A DNA stretch of 64,000 nt. Origin: Gossypium raimondii (taxonomy: Eukaryota > Streptophyta > Magnoliopsida > Malvales > Malvaceae). Made by a program: the position numbers and the translations under genes. The DNA lies in the NCBI RefSeq assembly GCF_025698545.1, contig NC_068571.1, positions 41,945,733 through 42,009,732 of the forward strand, in the 5' to 3' direction. This document shows positions 11,640 through 22,720 of the stretch, piece by piece (the first letter of the stretch is position 1; each line of letters opens with the position of its first letter). Below the pieces are notes generated by a model, which ran no database searches, was not told the origin of the DNA, and saw nothing but the letters and a program-made list of their open reading frames with translations.

Positions 11640-14275
11640 AGGTTTTTCGATTAAATTATGGTCAACAACAAGATTGAATATTTTTTTCAAGGGTTCAAAA
11701 AGCACTAATGATCAATCGGTTCCTCAACCTTTTGTTATTAGTGGAGAAAAATCAAATATCAGATCTTCCCAAGCTCCTGAACGAGATATCAGATCTTCTC
11801 AATCTCAAGATCTTGAATGAGATATCAAATCTTCCCAAGCTCCTGAATGAGATATCGGGTTTTCTCAAGATCCTAAACATTCTCGTAATCTGTCGAAAGT
11901 CGAAACAAAGGAGTTTGATCCTTCTTCTTTGGAGCATGATCTGGGACTTCGAAAATCTATTTGGGATTACCCTCCAAATCAATAGGACGAAATCCGTCGA
12001 GCTTACAATAAGTTTGGTGTTATCACCCGATTTCCTCCAAGTGAGGCTCCAACATCTCCTTAGTATATTGACAAGAATGTATGTCAATTTCTCCCGTCTT
12101 GGTACAAGTTATTCTCGGATTGACTCAAGTTTTCACCAAGTAATATTGTCTCATATTGCCTTCCTTGTTTTCTTTTCAACAAGTCATTTAGGCATCATGG
12201 AAATACTTTTACCAGCCAAGGATTTCGATCATGGAATAAGGTCGATGAAGGATCTAATGTCATTTTGTTACTCATGTGGGCAAGGATACAAATTCTTTAT
12301 ATAAGAATGCAATGAAAAAATATATCGATCTTCAGAATTCATTAAAAAATATTGAGAGGATTATTGCGAAACAAAATTCTGAACAAGTTGCAAAGAATCG
12401 ACTATAGCTCAAGGTGTCAATAGATGTTGTCAAGTAGCTTGTATTTCAATGTTGTGCCTTTAGGGGACACGATGAAGCACAAGATTCAAGAAATCGAGGT
12501 AACTTTCTTAAACTAATAAAACTCCTAACTTCTTATAATAAAGATGTGTGGGCAATTGTCTTAAAAAATTCCCCTCAAAATGCATAATATGTCAGTTCGA
12601 CTGTTCAGAAGGACATTATTTCTATTTTGGGGAGTAAAATCCTGGGATTCATTCGGGAAGAGATTGGAGATTCAAAGTTTTGCATTATAGTGTATAAAGC
12701 TCGTGATGAGTCATAGAAAAAACAAATGGCAATCGTATTGTAGTTTGTTGACAAAGAAAGTTTTATACGTGAACAATTCTTTGATTTGGTTCATATGAAG
12801 GACACCACATCGTTAGCTTTGGAGAAGGCAACCTATGAAGTTCTTTTACATCATTGCCTTAATGTAGATGATATTCGTGGTCAAAGATATGATGGTGAAA
12901 GTAATATGCGTGGAAAATGGAATGGCTTGCAAGCGTTATTTGCTAAAAAGTGTCGGTTTACAAACTATGTTCATTGTCTCGCTCATCGTCTCCAATTAAC
13001 TCTAGTAGTTGTATCCAATGAGGTTATTCATATTTGTCAATGTTTTTCATACTTGACTGGTATAATCAATTTGGTTGCTTCTCCAAGAAAGCGACATGAT
13101 CAATTAAGAGACATTGAGGCATCTTATATCGTGGAGTTGATTGACAATGGTGAGCTTGAAAACTGGCAAAGGAAAAAATCAAGTCGATACTCTCCAATGT
13201 CCAGGCAATACCTAATAAGGGTCTCATTTAGCTTCTCTCAATAGATTGATGAAAATGTTCGATTCCGTCTATGTTGTATTACAATATATCATCATGTCCA
13301 ACAACCTTACTAAAAGGAGTGAAGCTGATAGAATATAAGATGCAATGACATCCGTTGAATTTGTTTTCATATTGCATTTCATGATTGAGATGCTTGAAAT
13401 CACTGATGATCTGTGTCAAGCATTGCAGTATAAATCGCAAGATGTACTAAACGCGATGCAACTGATGTTATCTACTAAAACGCTTCTCCAAAAATTAAGA
13501 GAACCTATGTGGGATCCTTTGTTTGAGAAAATAAAGTTATTTTGTAAAGTTCATAAAATAGAAGTCCCTAATTTAAATGCTCTATACAAAGCTGGTCGAG
13601 GTCGGTCTCACATCCAGAGAGATAACCTCACAATTAAGCATCACTATCGGTTTAATATATTCATTACTGGGTATTCATTCATGGCTAATAGAAATGAATT
13701 CTCGCTTTAATGATAAGGTAGTGGAGTTGTTCTTATCTTTGCTTTGGATCCACGCGATAATTACAAAGCTTTTCGGATGGAAGATATCTGCAAGCTTATG
13801 AATGATTTTTATCGAAATGATTTTATAGAGCAAGAAAAGCTACACATGAAGATTCAATTGGAGAATTTTCAACTTGATGTTGATCAAAGCACGGAGTTGC
13901 AGAAAGCTTTTACAATTGTCGAGTTATGTCAAGTGCTAGCTAAGACAAAGAAGTTAATTATTTATCATCTTCTTGATAGAATTGTTTGTCTTGTGCTAAC
14001 TCTTATCGTGTCTACTGCAACAACCGAATAAACATTTTTAGCCATAAAAATTGTGAAGACAAGTGCTAGCTAAGACAAAGAAGTTAATTATTTATCATCT
14101 TCTTGATAGAATTGTTCGTCTTGTGCTAACTCTTATCGTGTCTACTGCAACAACCGAATAAGCATTTTCAGCCATAAAAGTTGTGAAGACAAGGCTTCGC
14201 AATACAATGGAAGATAATTTTCTTTCAACTTACTTGGTGGCATACATCGAAAAAGAGATAGCTGGAGAATTTTAA
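11640..14275 (+). pseudogene. hAT transposase remnant (TTF zinc finger - DUF4371 - hAT dimerisation)
   Basis: The conceptual translation in broken frames follows the usual order of a zinc-finger MYM/TTF-type hAT transposase. At about 11905-12300 there is the N-terminal zinc-finger region (IWDYPPNQ, then SNIVSYCLPCFLFNK and a W-K-V pattern). At 12786-13240 the DUF4371 RNase-H-like core includes GQRYDGESNMRGKWNGLQ and VHCLAHRLQLTLV. At 13345-14030 comes the linker, and at 14145-14275 the dimerisation tail (AFSAIKVVKTRLRN, then YIEKEIAGEF). At least six in-frame stops or frameshifts interrupt it, for example a stop just before AFSAIK where the family has Arg. A short repeated segment (agatcttcccaagctcctga and variants) occurs near 11757-11870. 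It cannot encode an active enzyme. Confidence 0.8.
13931..14190 (+). repeat. Two 130-bp tandem repeats inside the hAT transposase
   Basis: Unit 1 is 13931-14060 and unit 2 is 14061-14190; both begin aagtgctagctaagacaaag and they differ at only a handful of bases. The period of 130 is not a multiple of three, so the duplication shifts the frame. The repeats meet at a short 'gacaag' microhomology, which suggests replication slippage. Confidence 0.9.
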
Positions 14276-14709
14276 CATATTCTATCATTGATGAGTTCGA
14301 TCTTATGGAAAAACAGAGGGTGCAATGTAGGATGTCTAGTGTTGAGAAATAAGACTAAGGCTAAGTCTTTTTAATTTAATTTTTGGAATTATAATGATAT
14401 TTATGAAATTTTTAGTATAGTATTAGTCATTCTTTTTAACTTAGTGGAAAGAAATATTTAATTTTCTATAGTTTAATTTTTTTTCTTTTAATTTTTTTAC
14501 AGTTAAATCATTCATGCTTTTTATATAATATTAAATTAATTTATTTGATAAGAAAAAAAAGTATCCGAAAAGAATTTACATCTTTTTGCGTTAAAAAAAA
14601 GGTCATTTGAATTTAAAAATTTCGCTCCCTTACTTATATCCGTACATGTCTACTTAAGGGCTAGTTTGGATGGGCGGTGTGTTTACCTCCGGTGAGGTTA
14701 AAAACAGCA

Positions 14710-14772
14710 GTAGCGGTGAGATTAGTTACTGTAGCGGTGAGATTGGATACTGTAGCGGTGAGATTAGAAACA
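14710..14772 (+). repeat. Three 21-bp tandem repeats near the element's left end
   Basis: Units at 14710-14730, 14731-14751 and 14752-14772, each starting gtagcggtgagatt and differing in the last 7 bases. A single related unit occurs in the MITEs at 8041 and 45883, so the array was amplified inside this element. Confidence 0.85.
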
Positions 14773-15336
14773 ATGGTGGAGTGTGTGTTTGGATTCAAAC
14801 GCAGCTGTAGCGATGATGTGAGAATAAAAAATTACTATTAAGGACATCAGATTAGAATTGATATATAATAGAATTTTTTAAAATTATTTTAATTTTTTAA
14901 AATTATTAAAATATGTGAATTTATAAATTCATTTAATAAAATATTAAAATGTATCTTCTAATATTTTAATGAATTATATAATCAATTTAAATTATTTATT
15001 AGATAAAATGATAATTATTTTTAATTTTTTATAGTTAAATTATTTATTAGATTTTACAAATTTAAAAGTGTACAACCTTCTTTATTATCATTACTCACCA
15101 CTAATTTTTGCCAAGTACCCCACTTATTTCTGATGCAGAAACACCATGCAGTTCCTTTGACCTTTCCTATTTGAAGCATATATCTTCTAATTTTTGTTGC
15201 AAAATTTTTTGAATGTAGAAAAGAGAAGATAGAAGAAAAAGCTGCAGTGAGTGAATGCGATCCTACTCCGGCATTGGGTGATAAATACATTTTATTATTG
15301 TGCTTCTAAATATTGTTAGTATTTGCTAGTCTCTAA

Positions 15337-15552
15337 ATGCTTGCCCGAGACTTGTTTGATAAAATGCCTGAGAAAGGTTGCTTGCCGAATGAGTTTAGCA
15401 CTTTACTGCACGGCTACTGTCGTAAAGGGAAGTTATCTGAAGCAAATGCTATTGTAAATGAGATGATGAGAAATGGTTGCGTCCCTAATACTTGTAATAT
15501 TTTGCTGCATAGCCTATGGAAAGAGGGTAAAATATTGGAGGCAGAAGAGTAA
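15337..15552 (+). pseudogene. Captured PPR protein fragment (At2g17140-like)
   Basis: A 71-codon open stretch reads as two pentatricopeptide repeats: LFDKMPEKGCLPNEF, then TLLHGYCRKGKLSEANAIV, then NEMMRNGCVPNT and NILLHSLWKEGKILEAEE. The last part closely resembles, from memory, Arabidopsis PPR protein At2g17140 (NILLHSLWKMGRISEAEE). Compared with the regular 35-residue PPR spacing, residues are missing after NEF and after VPNT, and the reading frame ends right after EAEE. It has no mitochondrial targeting region or the many further repeats a working PPR protein needs, so it is a transduplicated fragment inside a transposon, not a gene. Confidence 0.75.
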
Positions 15553-16239
15553 GGGTATTTTTGTCTGTTAAAAATACCAACAGCTGAAATCTCCAACTGA
15601 AATCTCCATTGCTGCTAAAATCTACAGCTGATTTTCAGCTGACCAGCGTGGTGGAGATGCCTTATCACTGGACTGACCTGCTGAACCAAACAGCATACCA
15701 GTGAGGTTGGCACCATATTTTCCCCCTCAACTGCACCTCACTAGCATTAAAAGCCAAACTAAAAGAAGCCTAAGTTTGTTGGATTGCCTAACCATTTACA
15801 ATATGTCTGCGTCATCTGTCAAATGGTCAGCAGTCATTTTCTTGAGAAATCTCAATTTTAATTATGCTTGACGATTAGAATTCAGTTTTATTAATCTTTT
15901 GGTATAACAAGTTTGATTATAGATTTCTTAGCATTGATTAATGGGTTAGATTAATCTTGTCAGCTTCTTAAATCTCTAATTTAATTGATTAGATAACCCG
16001 AATAACTAAGCTTGGAAATTCGAGTAAGTTGAGAGCATCTCTATGTCCGCCTCTAGCCAGATTAGTCAGATAGTTTGGTGAGGCATATGAAATTATAATC
16101 TGGGCCGAGGCTTCAGGATCCAAAATATAATTTGGGCCAGTGAAACTGTCTTAAGTAACTACAACAAAGCTAAGATAAAATAGTAATGTTTAAATTCGTG
16201 GAAATCATATGCAGTGGTTGACATCGCATTCATCTTTAT

Positions 16240-16810
16240 TATTTGTTCCAACTAGATTTGATTCTATATGAAGGTCTATTCCAAATGTATAAACTCAGAT
16301 TTAGATAATAAAAATTAGGTTATTTTTTATAGTTTCAACTTTGAGTAGGATTTTAGCTCAACTCATATAAATTATTTTTTTGTTATTTCGCAATTGTTTT
16401 GCTATCACTTCGTTGTTATATTTCTATTGTTTTATTGTTATTATTTAGATATTATATAATTCTTGTTTTATTGTCAATTTTACTATTATTTTAGAGACAT
16501 TTGTTTGTTAAGTATAATGTCTGTTTTAAATATATTTTCAATTTGTTGAGAAAGCAGTTATTTCAATATTTTTAGTGTATTTGATGTATTATATATTTTA
16601 AATTTGTTTTTATATAAAAAATAATCTAAAAAATCTCAATACAGACATGCTTGGTCGAGCTCGAGTTTTACATTTTTAATCTAAGTTGAACTTGGACAGA
16701 ATTTTAAGTCTATTAATTTTTGAGCTGAACCGAGCCCAGGTCTAAAAACGAACTTACAATTTTACATCGATCTAGCTCAAACTCGACTCAACTCATAATC
16801 AAATCTAGTT
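16240..16810. repeat. Dispersed repeat with GAGCTCGAG-type ends
   Basis: The AT-rich core is followed by 'ggtcgagctcgagttttaca' and 'ctgaaccgagcccaggtc'. The reverse complement of the same arrangement occurs at about 41510-42090 ('aaactcgagctcggcctggt'). Family not identified. Confidence 0.45.
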
Positions 16811-17711
16811 CCAAGAAAACAATTATTATTTTAGTATATAAGTTAGGGTAATATGAAGTCGGTTTTGATGTATGATTGTTACATTAAAATCTAAGCATTA
16901 TCGGTTTTCATCTTTTGAGAAGTTTTACTTGATGATTTTGAAAAATACATAAAGTAAATATTTAATCATACTCATGCTCGGCGTGTAATAAATTGTTGTC
17001 CACGAATCTAATACCAAAGAAGAAACTTGAGTTTCGCAAGTGGTACCATTTATGTACTACGCACCCTCGCTGGAAATAAAATTAAACTTATTCGTGAGAT
17101 AAAATTTTCATTGAAAATTAAATTAAATTTATTCAAGAGTCTAAATATAATATCCAACTTGATGACTGATGATATTTCATAAATTTGTCTTAAAGAATCT
17201 AAAATTTCTCAATAAATATGTACCAAACATCAAAGATGAAGCTTGGAGATAGGAAACATACAATAAAAGAGCTGAGCCGGGGAAGGAGGAAGGTCAAATG
17301 TGATAAAATATAACATAAAATAACGAGGACAGGGAAAGTTAGGAAGCAAATGTTAGTGCAGGTTGGGTCAAGTGGTAAGATATTCAGTGTTCCTGTAGTA
17401 AAATTTTGAGTTAAAGGAGAAAACAACATTTAAAGAACTTTTAATCTTATTTAGTAATTTCACTTAAATTTAATTGAAACCCAAATCAAAACTCAACCAA
17501 TATATCAAACACTAGATATTTCGAGTAATATTTTAGGTAAGCATCAATTTATTCCAGTCATTCAATTAAGAAATATAATATCTAAAAGGAATAAATAAAC
17601 ACATTAAAATTAAAACAACTCAAGTCAAATCAAATAATGTCAGCCAACAAGTCGAATAAACCTTAGGTACTGTTGAATATGCTATAGTACATTTAGAACC
17701 TAAAAGCCGAA

Positions 17712-17719
17712 TATAAAAG
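17712..17719 (+). promoter_or_regulatory. Candidate TATA box for the DUF506 gene
   Basis: Tataaaag about 200 bases upstream of the start codon at 17916, on the right strand. Proposed from position and sequence only. Confidence 0.35.
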
Positions 17720-17915
17720 GGGTATAAGTATATCCTCTCTTTTTTGGGGTCAGTAAATTCATTCAATTTAAACCCTAACTGATGCCAAAAACTTAATTGG
17801 AATATTCCACTTTTAATCCCCAAAATACTCTAATTTAAGCACCTCATCCTCAGATAAACTAAATCCATACTAAAACCCAAACCCTTACAAAGCGACGTCA
17901 TTTTTAAAACTTCTA

Positions 17916-18821
17916 ATGGCTAGAAGAGTAAAACGAGTTACTGACCCGCTTGACGACAGAGTCAAAGCTCAACTCGTCGGCGCTGGTTACTTTAGTAGCG
18001 GAAGCGAACACTCTGGCTCCGACGCCGTAGCCGGAGATGACTCTCCCTGCCTCTCTGAACTCGTTGATAGTTTCCTGGAAGATAACCACTATGGTACTGA
18101 TGAGACTGGTGGCGGTAATGGTAGTACTACTTACATCTCCGATGCCGATTGCGTCGATTCGAATTATGACAATACGGCGTTGTTGGAGATCATCGTCAGG
18201 TCAAACGCTGTTAACGATAGGGATTGTTATAGGAATCTGCTCGTGGATCGCGTTTTGGAAGCAAAGGAAATGGTGTCCGTTTTCAAAATGGATAAAGCTG
18301 TTTTTAAGCGTAAAGTAATGGCTCACCTTCGCGAAGCAGGTTACGACGCGGCGATCTGCAAAACGAAATGGAGTTCCTCGGGAGGCATAGCGGCTGGGAA
18401 CTACGAGTTCATTGACGTGATGCGATCGGTGTCATCGTCGAGGCAAAACAGGTACTTCGTTAACCTCGATTTTGCCTCTGAGTTTGAGATCGCGATGCCG
18501 ACCGGCGAGTACTCGAGGTTGTTGCAGTATTGCCCTAAAGTTTTCGTTGGAAAAAGCGAGGAACTGAAAAAGATCGTGAGGGCCATGAGTGATGCAGCGA
18601 AAAGATCGTTGAAGAGCAAAGGATTGTCCCTTCCTCCTTGGAGAAAAAACCGTTACATGCAAAACAAATGGTTTGCTTCGTACCGCCGGACGACAAATCA
18701 AACTCCGGCAGACTCCGGTTCGCTGACCACGATGACGATCCATTCCGTCAACGTCGTTCAATGCCGCTACGTTGGCTTCGACGACGCCGTCAACAGTCGT
18801 ATGTTTGTCCGTACGAGATAA
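17916..18821 (+). CDS. DUF506 family protein (PDDEXK-like nuclease fold), 301 aa
   Basis: A single-exon gene of a plant-specific family (DUF506, TIGR01615, also described as PDDEXK_6) whose biochemical role is largely unknown. The N-terminal 90 residues are acidic and low in order (a Ser/Gly/Asp-rich part around 26-75). The family domain runs from about residue 88 to 262: a helix with YRNLLVDRVLEA, then AHLREAGYDAAICKTKW, then YEFIDV, and the block RYFVNLDFASEFEIA where the D and E residues fit a PDDEXK-type core. The strongly conserved C-terminal block includes TGEYSRLLQYCPKVFVGK (197-214) and LSLPPWRKNRYMQNKW (237-252). The start is the first ATG of the frame. GC content is well above that of the flanks and no lesion is visible. 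From memory the syntenic Arabidopsis gene is At3g07350. Some family members are linked to root-hair growth and stress, but nothing here shows that for this gene. Confidence 0.92.
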   Translation: MARRVKRVTDPLDDRVKAQLVGAGYFSSGSEHSGSDAVAGDDSPCLSELVDSFLEDNHYGTDETGGGNGSTTYISDADCVDSNYDNTALLEIIVRSNAVNDRDCYRNLLVDRVLEAKEMVSVFKMDKAVFKRKVMAHLREAGYDAAICKTKWSSSGGIAAGNYEFIDVMRSVSSSRQNRYFVNLDFASEFEIAMPTGEYSRLLQYCPKVFVGKSEELKKIVRAMSDAAKRSLKSKGLSLPPWRKNRYMQNKWFASYRRTTNQTPADSGSLTTMTIHSVNVVQCRYVGFDDAVNSRMFVRTR

Positions 18822-18959
18822 TAATTTTGACAAACGAAAAAAAAAACATTTTTCATGAAATTAATATTTAATAAAAAAAAAAAACTTAGTAAGATGCGAG
18901 GAATATTTGTAGTCTCTATCTTTTTTTTTTATCGTTAAAAAAATTGTAATAAGAAATTA

Positions 18960-19320
18960 GATAAAGTGGTTAAAATATGTGATAGGTTACCGTACTCTGT
19001 ACAAATTTGTAAATTAGTCCTTGTATTTTATTTAGTTCTTCTACTTTTCATATTTGGTGGTGTGAAATTTTGAAATTAGATAAAGTTCAATTTTAATTTT
19101 TTTGTTAAATTTGATGGTGTGACATTTTAAAATAAAAAATAGTTGGTAGCAATGTAACTAAAAATGACATTATAATAAACACGAATTTAAAATAATTTTA
19201 ATAGTATTAACAGTTGGATGTAAAGTTTGAAATATGAAAAATAGAGGACTAAATTTCTAAAATATAAATATAAATACTAAATTATAAATTTATGAAGAAT
19301 ATAGGAATTATGAAATATTT
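18960..19320. repeat. AT-rich dispersed repeat, second copy of the 1085-1760 family
   Basis: Shares with 1085-1760 the segment aaaatagaggactaaatt followed by an ataaatactaaa-type tail. No terminal repeats identified. Confidence 0.4.
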
Positions 19321-19379
19321 GATATATAGAATAAAATTATGTTTATGTTTCGATTGCAGAAAACACACTAAACATGTCC

Positions 19380-19605
19380 TGTGGCAAAGTAAAAAAAAAT
19401 TAGAGGGGCATAATTAAATTGTATATTTTATGACAGTAAAAATGTAATTTCATCATTTTAATAGCCTATACATTTATAATTTATAAAGGGTTAAATCAAA
19501 TATTTATTATTTTAGGAAGGCCAAAGTGCAATTTTACCATATTAATTTAAAATTTTACAAATAGTAAAATGCCTAATTAAAATTTACTAGGCTCCGCCAT
19601 TGAAC
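19380..19605 (+). repeat. Dispersed AT-rich repeat ('caaagtg(c/t)aattttacc' family)
   Basis: The block runs from 'tagaggggcataattaaatt' through 'ggccaaagtgcaattttacc' to 'actaggctccgccatt'. Similar blocks are seen at 42905-43165 and 48745-48945, and inverted at 50300-50490. The ends resemble eroded hAT-type termini (…ggctccgcc), so a non-autonomous hAT origin is possible but not shown. Confidence 0.5.
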
Positions 19606-20656
19606 ACGTCATTTTATTCACATAAATATGACATTTAAGGAAACTATTTAGCATACTATCGGTGGAGTTTTTAAATTTTACAAGTAGATTCCATTATAAT
19701 CTAGCAAAAAAATATATGAAAGATTACAAGGATAGATTAAAGTGGGAAAGAGGTGAAAATGTTTTAACTATGTATTTATAAATCAAAGAGTAATTGCACA
19801 TACATGCCTAAACTTATAACATTCTTTTAAATCAATCCCTAAACTTTAAATCATTTCAAATACATCGAGGTTATATCAATAAAGTCTTTCCATTATTAAA
19901 ATTGATAATTTAATAAGTATATGAGATGCCAAATCTTATGTTGTGTGGTTCAAAATGAAAATTTTAAAGAAAAAGAATACTACAAGCAAAAATCTTGATT
20001 TTAAGCCTTTCAATGCTTTCATAAAAGCTTTATCATTACTCTCCTTTTTTTATTTCACTTTGTTTTAACAATTAAATTAATAATTTTAATAATGGCAAGA
20101 TTTAGCTAATATAATATTAATAATTTAGGAACACAATTAAAACATTTTAAAAGTTTTGAGGACCAATTTAAAATTTTAAAACATTATTTTTTTAATAGTA
20201 AAATATAAAAAGTAATAGAATATTATAGAAAGAAAGAAAACACATATTGTTGTGTGCCCTCTTTGTAATGGTCGTTGTTGACACCATTTTTTGGATGAAA
20301 ACGGGGTCGACTTGGGTTTTGAAAAATGAAATGGGAGTCGCCACCAATCCTTTTTTATGAGGTGTGATTGGATCACCTCGAAAAGTGGTTGTTTTTAATA
20401 AATGGTTTGATTTTATTAAAACAACAAGTTTGGTCCACGAAATTCAGAAAAACGGGTTCGGGAGTCGGTTACGCACGAGGTAGGATTAGCACCCTCGATA
20501 CGCCCAAAATTGGTACCTAGTTGATTACTTAATGTCTTAGTGTCGAAAAACTGAAAACTTTAAAGAAATTTAAAAATACGATCCTTGTATTAAAATGTTG
20601 AAAATTTTGGGAAAATGGGCACGTTCCACGTTAATCGAGAAAGAAAGCATCATATC

Positions 20657-20910
20657 CAGTAAGTTAGGACACAATGTCTCGAATTCCCGATATGCGAATG
20701 AATGTCAAATTTTACTTATTTAAAAGATATTTAATTATCTCGGGTTTAGAAAAGGGAACATGCCCAGTAAGTTAGGACACGATCTTTTCTTAATTCCCGA
20801 GATTGTTTGAAACTTGAGTTTGAAAAGATTTGGGTATTTAGATTTATTGTGAAAATCGAAACCCAGTAAGTTAGGGTACGACCTTCTCGAATTTCAAAAT
20901 GCAAAATTTT
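20657..20910 (+). repeat. Threefold motif inside the solo LTR
   Basis: The motif ccagtaagttagg(a/g)(c/t)ac recurs at about 20657, 20764 and 20873, each time followed by a 'tctcgaatt' or 'cttaattcccga' type tail. The spacing is 107-109 bases. The regularity suggests a diverged tandem unit within U3. Confidence 0.8.
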
Positions 20911-21337
20911 GTTCATTTTAAAACCATATTAAATAAAATTAATTTAGCATGAAATGGTAGGAGTAAACACAATATTAACTTGTATAACAAAATGATGATG
21001 ATGATACAAGCACAAATAATATAAGCAATAATCAAAAGAAATAAAATACATAAATAAAATAATCAAGTATATGAAATAACAAATAAATAAATAAACAATA
21101 AAAGAAAAACTAAAACATTTCCTAAAAATAATAACAAACATATGAATAAATAAACAAATAAATATCAAATAGGAAGACAAAACAATACGAAAAGATAAAA
21201 TACATATGTATGTATGTCCATACAAATTAAAAAGTACAAAAATACAAGAACGTACATATATGTATAAGTAAATTATAAAATATACACATGCAAATATATA
21301 TACTTTAAGCTTATAAAATATAAGAGTATGTAAACAT

Positions 21338-21361
21338 CTATATATATATATATATATATAA
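21338..21361. repeat. (TA)n microsatellite in the solo LTR
   Basis: An uninterrupted run of about eleven ta units. It lies in a wider AT-rich zone (20990-21480) with many ataaataa words. Confidence 0.9.
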
Positions 21362-22720
21362 AGCTAAAATAATTAAAAAAAAACTAATTAATATATTAAC
21401 AATAGTAATGAATAAATAAAAGAAAAATAAGACTAAGAATAATAAATAGTAATAATATATTAAAATGATCAATTTAATAATAAAACTAAAAATATTAAGG
21501 AGAGGATTAAATTGAAACTAAACAAAAACCTTAATGCAGAAATCGAAATTGGAAACAGAGAAAAGGATCAAATTGTGACACACGCAAAGGAACGGGGACC
21601 AGAACGGAAAATATCCCTCCCTCCAAAACGCATCACTTTGATCGGAACTAAAATGAAACAAAAGTAAAGTTATGCGGCTAAATTAAAAAACAAAAAGGGA
21701 CCAGATTGCACTAAGGCGCAAAAGCGGAAGGACCAAAAGGATAAATAACCCAAATTTCAAAAACACGCGGATCCCCAGATTGGGTCGGGTCAACGCGTGG
21801 GTAAAAGGGCACTAAGGCCAAAGTGACGCCGTTTCAACCCTTTATAAAAACCAAATTTTTTTTTTAAAAATTTCATTTTCTTTCTTCCCTAAAAAAAACT
21901 CAGAAATTTTCTCTCAAGTCTCTCTCTCTCCCTTTTGAAAATTCGGCCAGGAGTCCGTTCATCAGCCGCCGCTCCGGCCGCCGGCCGTCGGCGACGGCGC
22001 CACCGCGCACGGTGGCCGAAAAACTAAAAAAGCACTTTTTCACTCTTTTTTTTCGAGCAAAGCCCCGATTTGGGGTTAAAATAGCTCAAAAGGCTCTCAA
22101 AAGTCAAAAAAGAGAAGAAGAAAAAAAGAAAAAAATAAAAACCCTTCGGTTTCTCCTCGCCGCCGGCGGGGTCCTTTCGGCAAGCCAGTTGGCCTGACCA
22201 ACCTCAAGACGAAGGAGTCTCCGATTACACCCCAAAGGTAACAAATTTCTTTTTCTTATTATTTCCTTTATTTTGAAATAAAAATAAATAAATAAATAAA
22301 GCACCTTTGTTTCTTTGAATCTGTTTTTTTGCTTTTTTATTTCTTGAAATTGTGAAGAAAAGGGTGGGGAACCCCTGTTACAGAAATGATACTTGGCTTT
22401 ATAGCCAATGCTATTTTAGTTTTCTTTTTTCATTTTTCTCTGTTTGCTACTGTTCTTTGCGTGTTTTCTTCTCATTGCAGGTGGAGCAGGTGCACGGCGC
22501 CGGTGCAGATGGGACGTGCGGCGATGGGACAAGGGCAGTGGTAGCAAGTCCTAGCATGCGGCGCCCTAGGGTTAGGTTTTTTTGATTTTTGCTGAAATTG
22601 TTTTAAGTTTGGGCCGTTTGGGCTTGTAATGACATTTGGGTATTGGGCTAGCGTTTAGGTGGGTAGTGGGCTAAGTTTATTGGGTAATGGGCCGGGCAAG
22701 TATTGGGCTTGTACAGTCGT

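Larger units (their letters stand above)
11012..14648 (+). mobile_element. Decayed hAT DNA transposon (Tip100-like)
   Basis: The element is about 3.6 kb. The left end (cacggggatggatgcagggg) and the reverse complement of the right end (catgtacggatataagtaag, then ggagc) are imperfect inverted repeats of the CAGGGGCGGA type usual for this hAT group. Inside, in order on the plus strand, are pieces of a TTF-type zinc-finger/DUF4371/hAT-dimerisation transposase. I found no convincing 8-bp target duplication, so the outer limits are approximate. It sits immediately left of the PPR-carrying element, with 9 bp between the called ends. Confidence 0.75.
14658..15770. mobile_element. Non-autonomous Tourist/PIF-like element carrying a PPR gene fragment
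   Basis: Flanked by TAA at 14655-14657 and TAA at 15771-15773. The left end starts gggctagtttggatgggcgg and runs closely parallel to the reverse-complemented end of the MITE at 8041-8184 (gggtgagtttagatggacgg, then tttacctgcgg). The reverse complement of the right end reads ggcttcttttagtttggctt. Ends and target duplication fit a PIF/Harbinger-type element of 1113 bp. It has no transposase but contains a PPR-coding piece at 15337-15552. The right boundary is less certain than the left because the two ends share only short similarity. Confidence 0.6.
15771..17915. other. Intergenic AT-rich stretch
   Basis: No gene recognised. It contains the dispersed repeat at about 16240-16810 and the upstream region of the DUF506 gene. 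Confidence 0.5.
18822..20275. other. Intergenic, repeat-derived
   Basis: No gene. It holds a relative of the 1085-1760 repeat (18960-19320) and a copy of a second dispersed repeat (19380-19605). The remainder is AT-rich with no recognised content. Confidence 0.5.
20276..22715 (+). mobile_element. Solo LTR of a large LTR retrotransposon, 2440 bp, whole-looking
   Basis: Begins tgttgacacc and ends cttgtaca, so it has the canonical TG…CA ends, and it is flanked on both sides by the 5-bp direct repeat GTCGT (20271-20275 and 22716-22720). There is no internal region, no second LTR and no gag or pol coding, which is what LTR-LTR recombination leaves. A TATA-like ttataaaaa lies at about 21842, and a GC-rich block around 21950-22015 would lie downstream of the transcription start. 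The conserved block near 20455-20520 (ttcgggagtcggttacgcac, then ttagcaccctcgatacgccc) recalls LTRs of Ty3/Gypsy elements of the Tat/Ogre group; that family call is from memory. The perfect target duplication suggests the insertion is not very old. Confidence 0.85.

Noticed and set aside
15054-15290. Minus-strand open frame inside the PPR-carrying element
   Set aside because: No recognisable family and no support from splice sites; may be part of the captured DNA but cannot be called coding.
20944-21225. Minus-strand 93-codon frame rich in Ile, Phe and Tyr
   Set aside because: Product of AT-rich low-complexity sequence inside the solo LTR, not a membrane protein gene.
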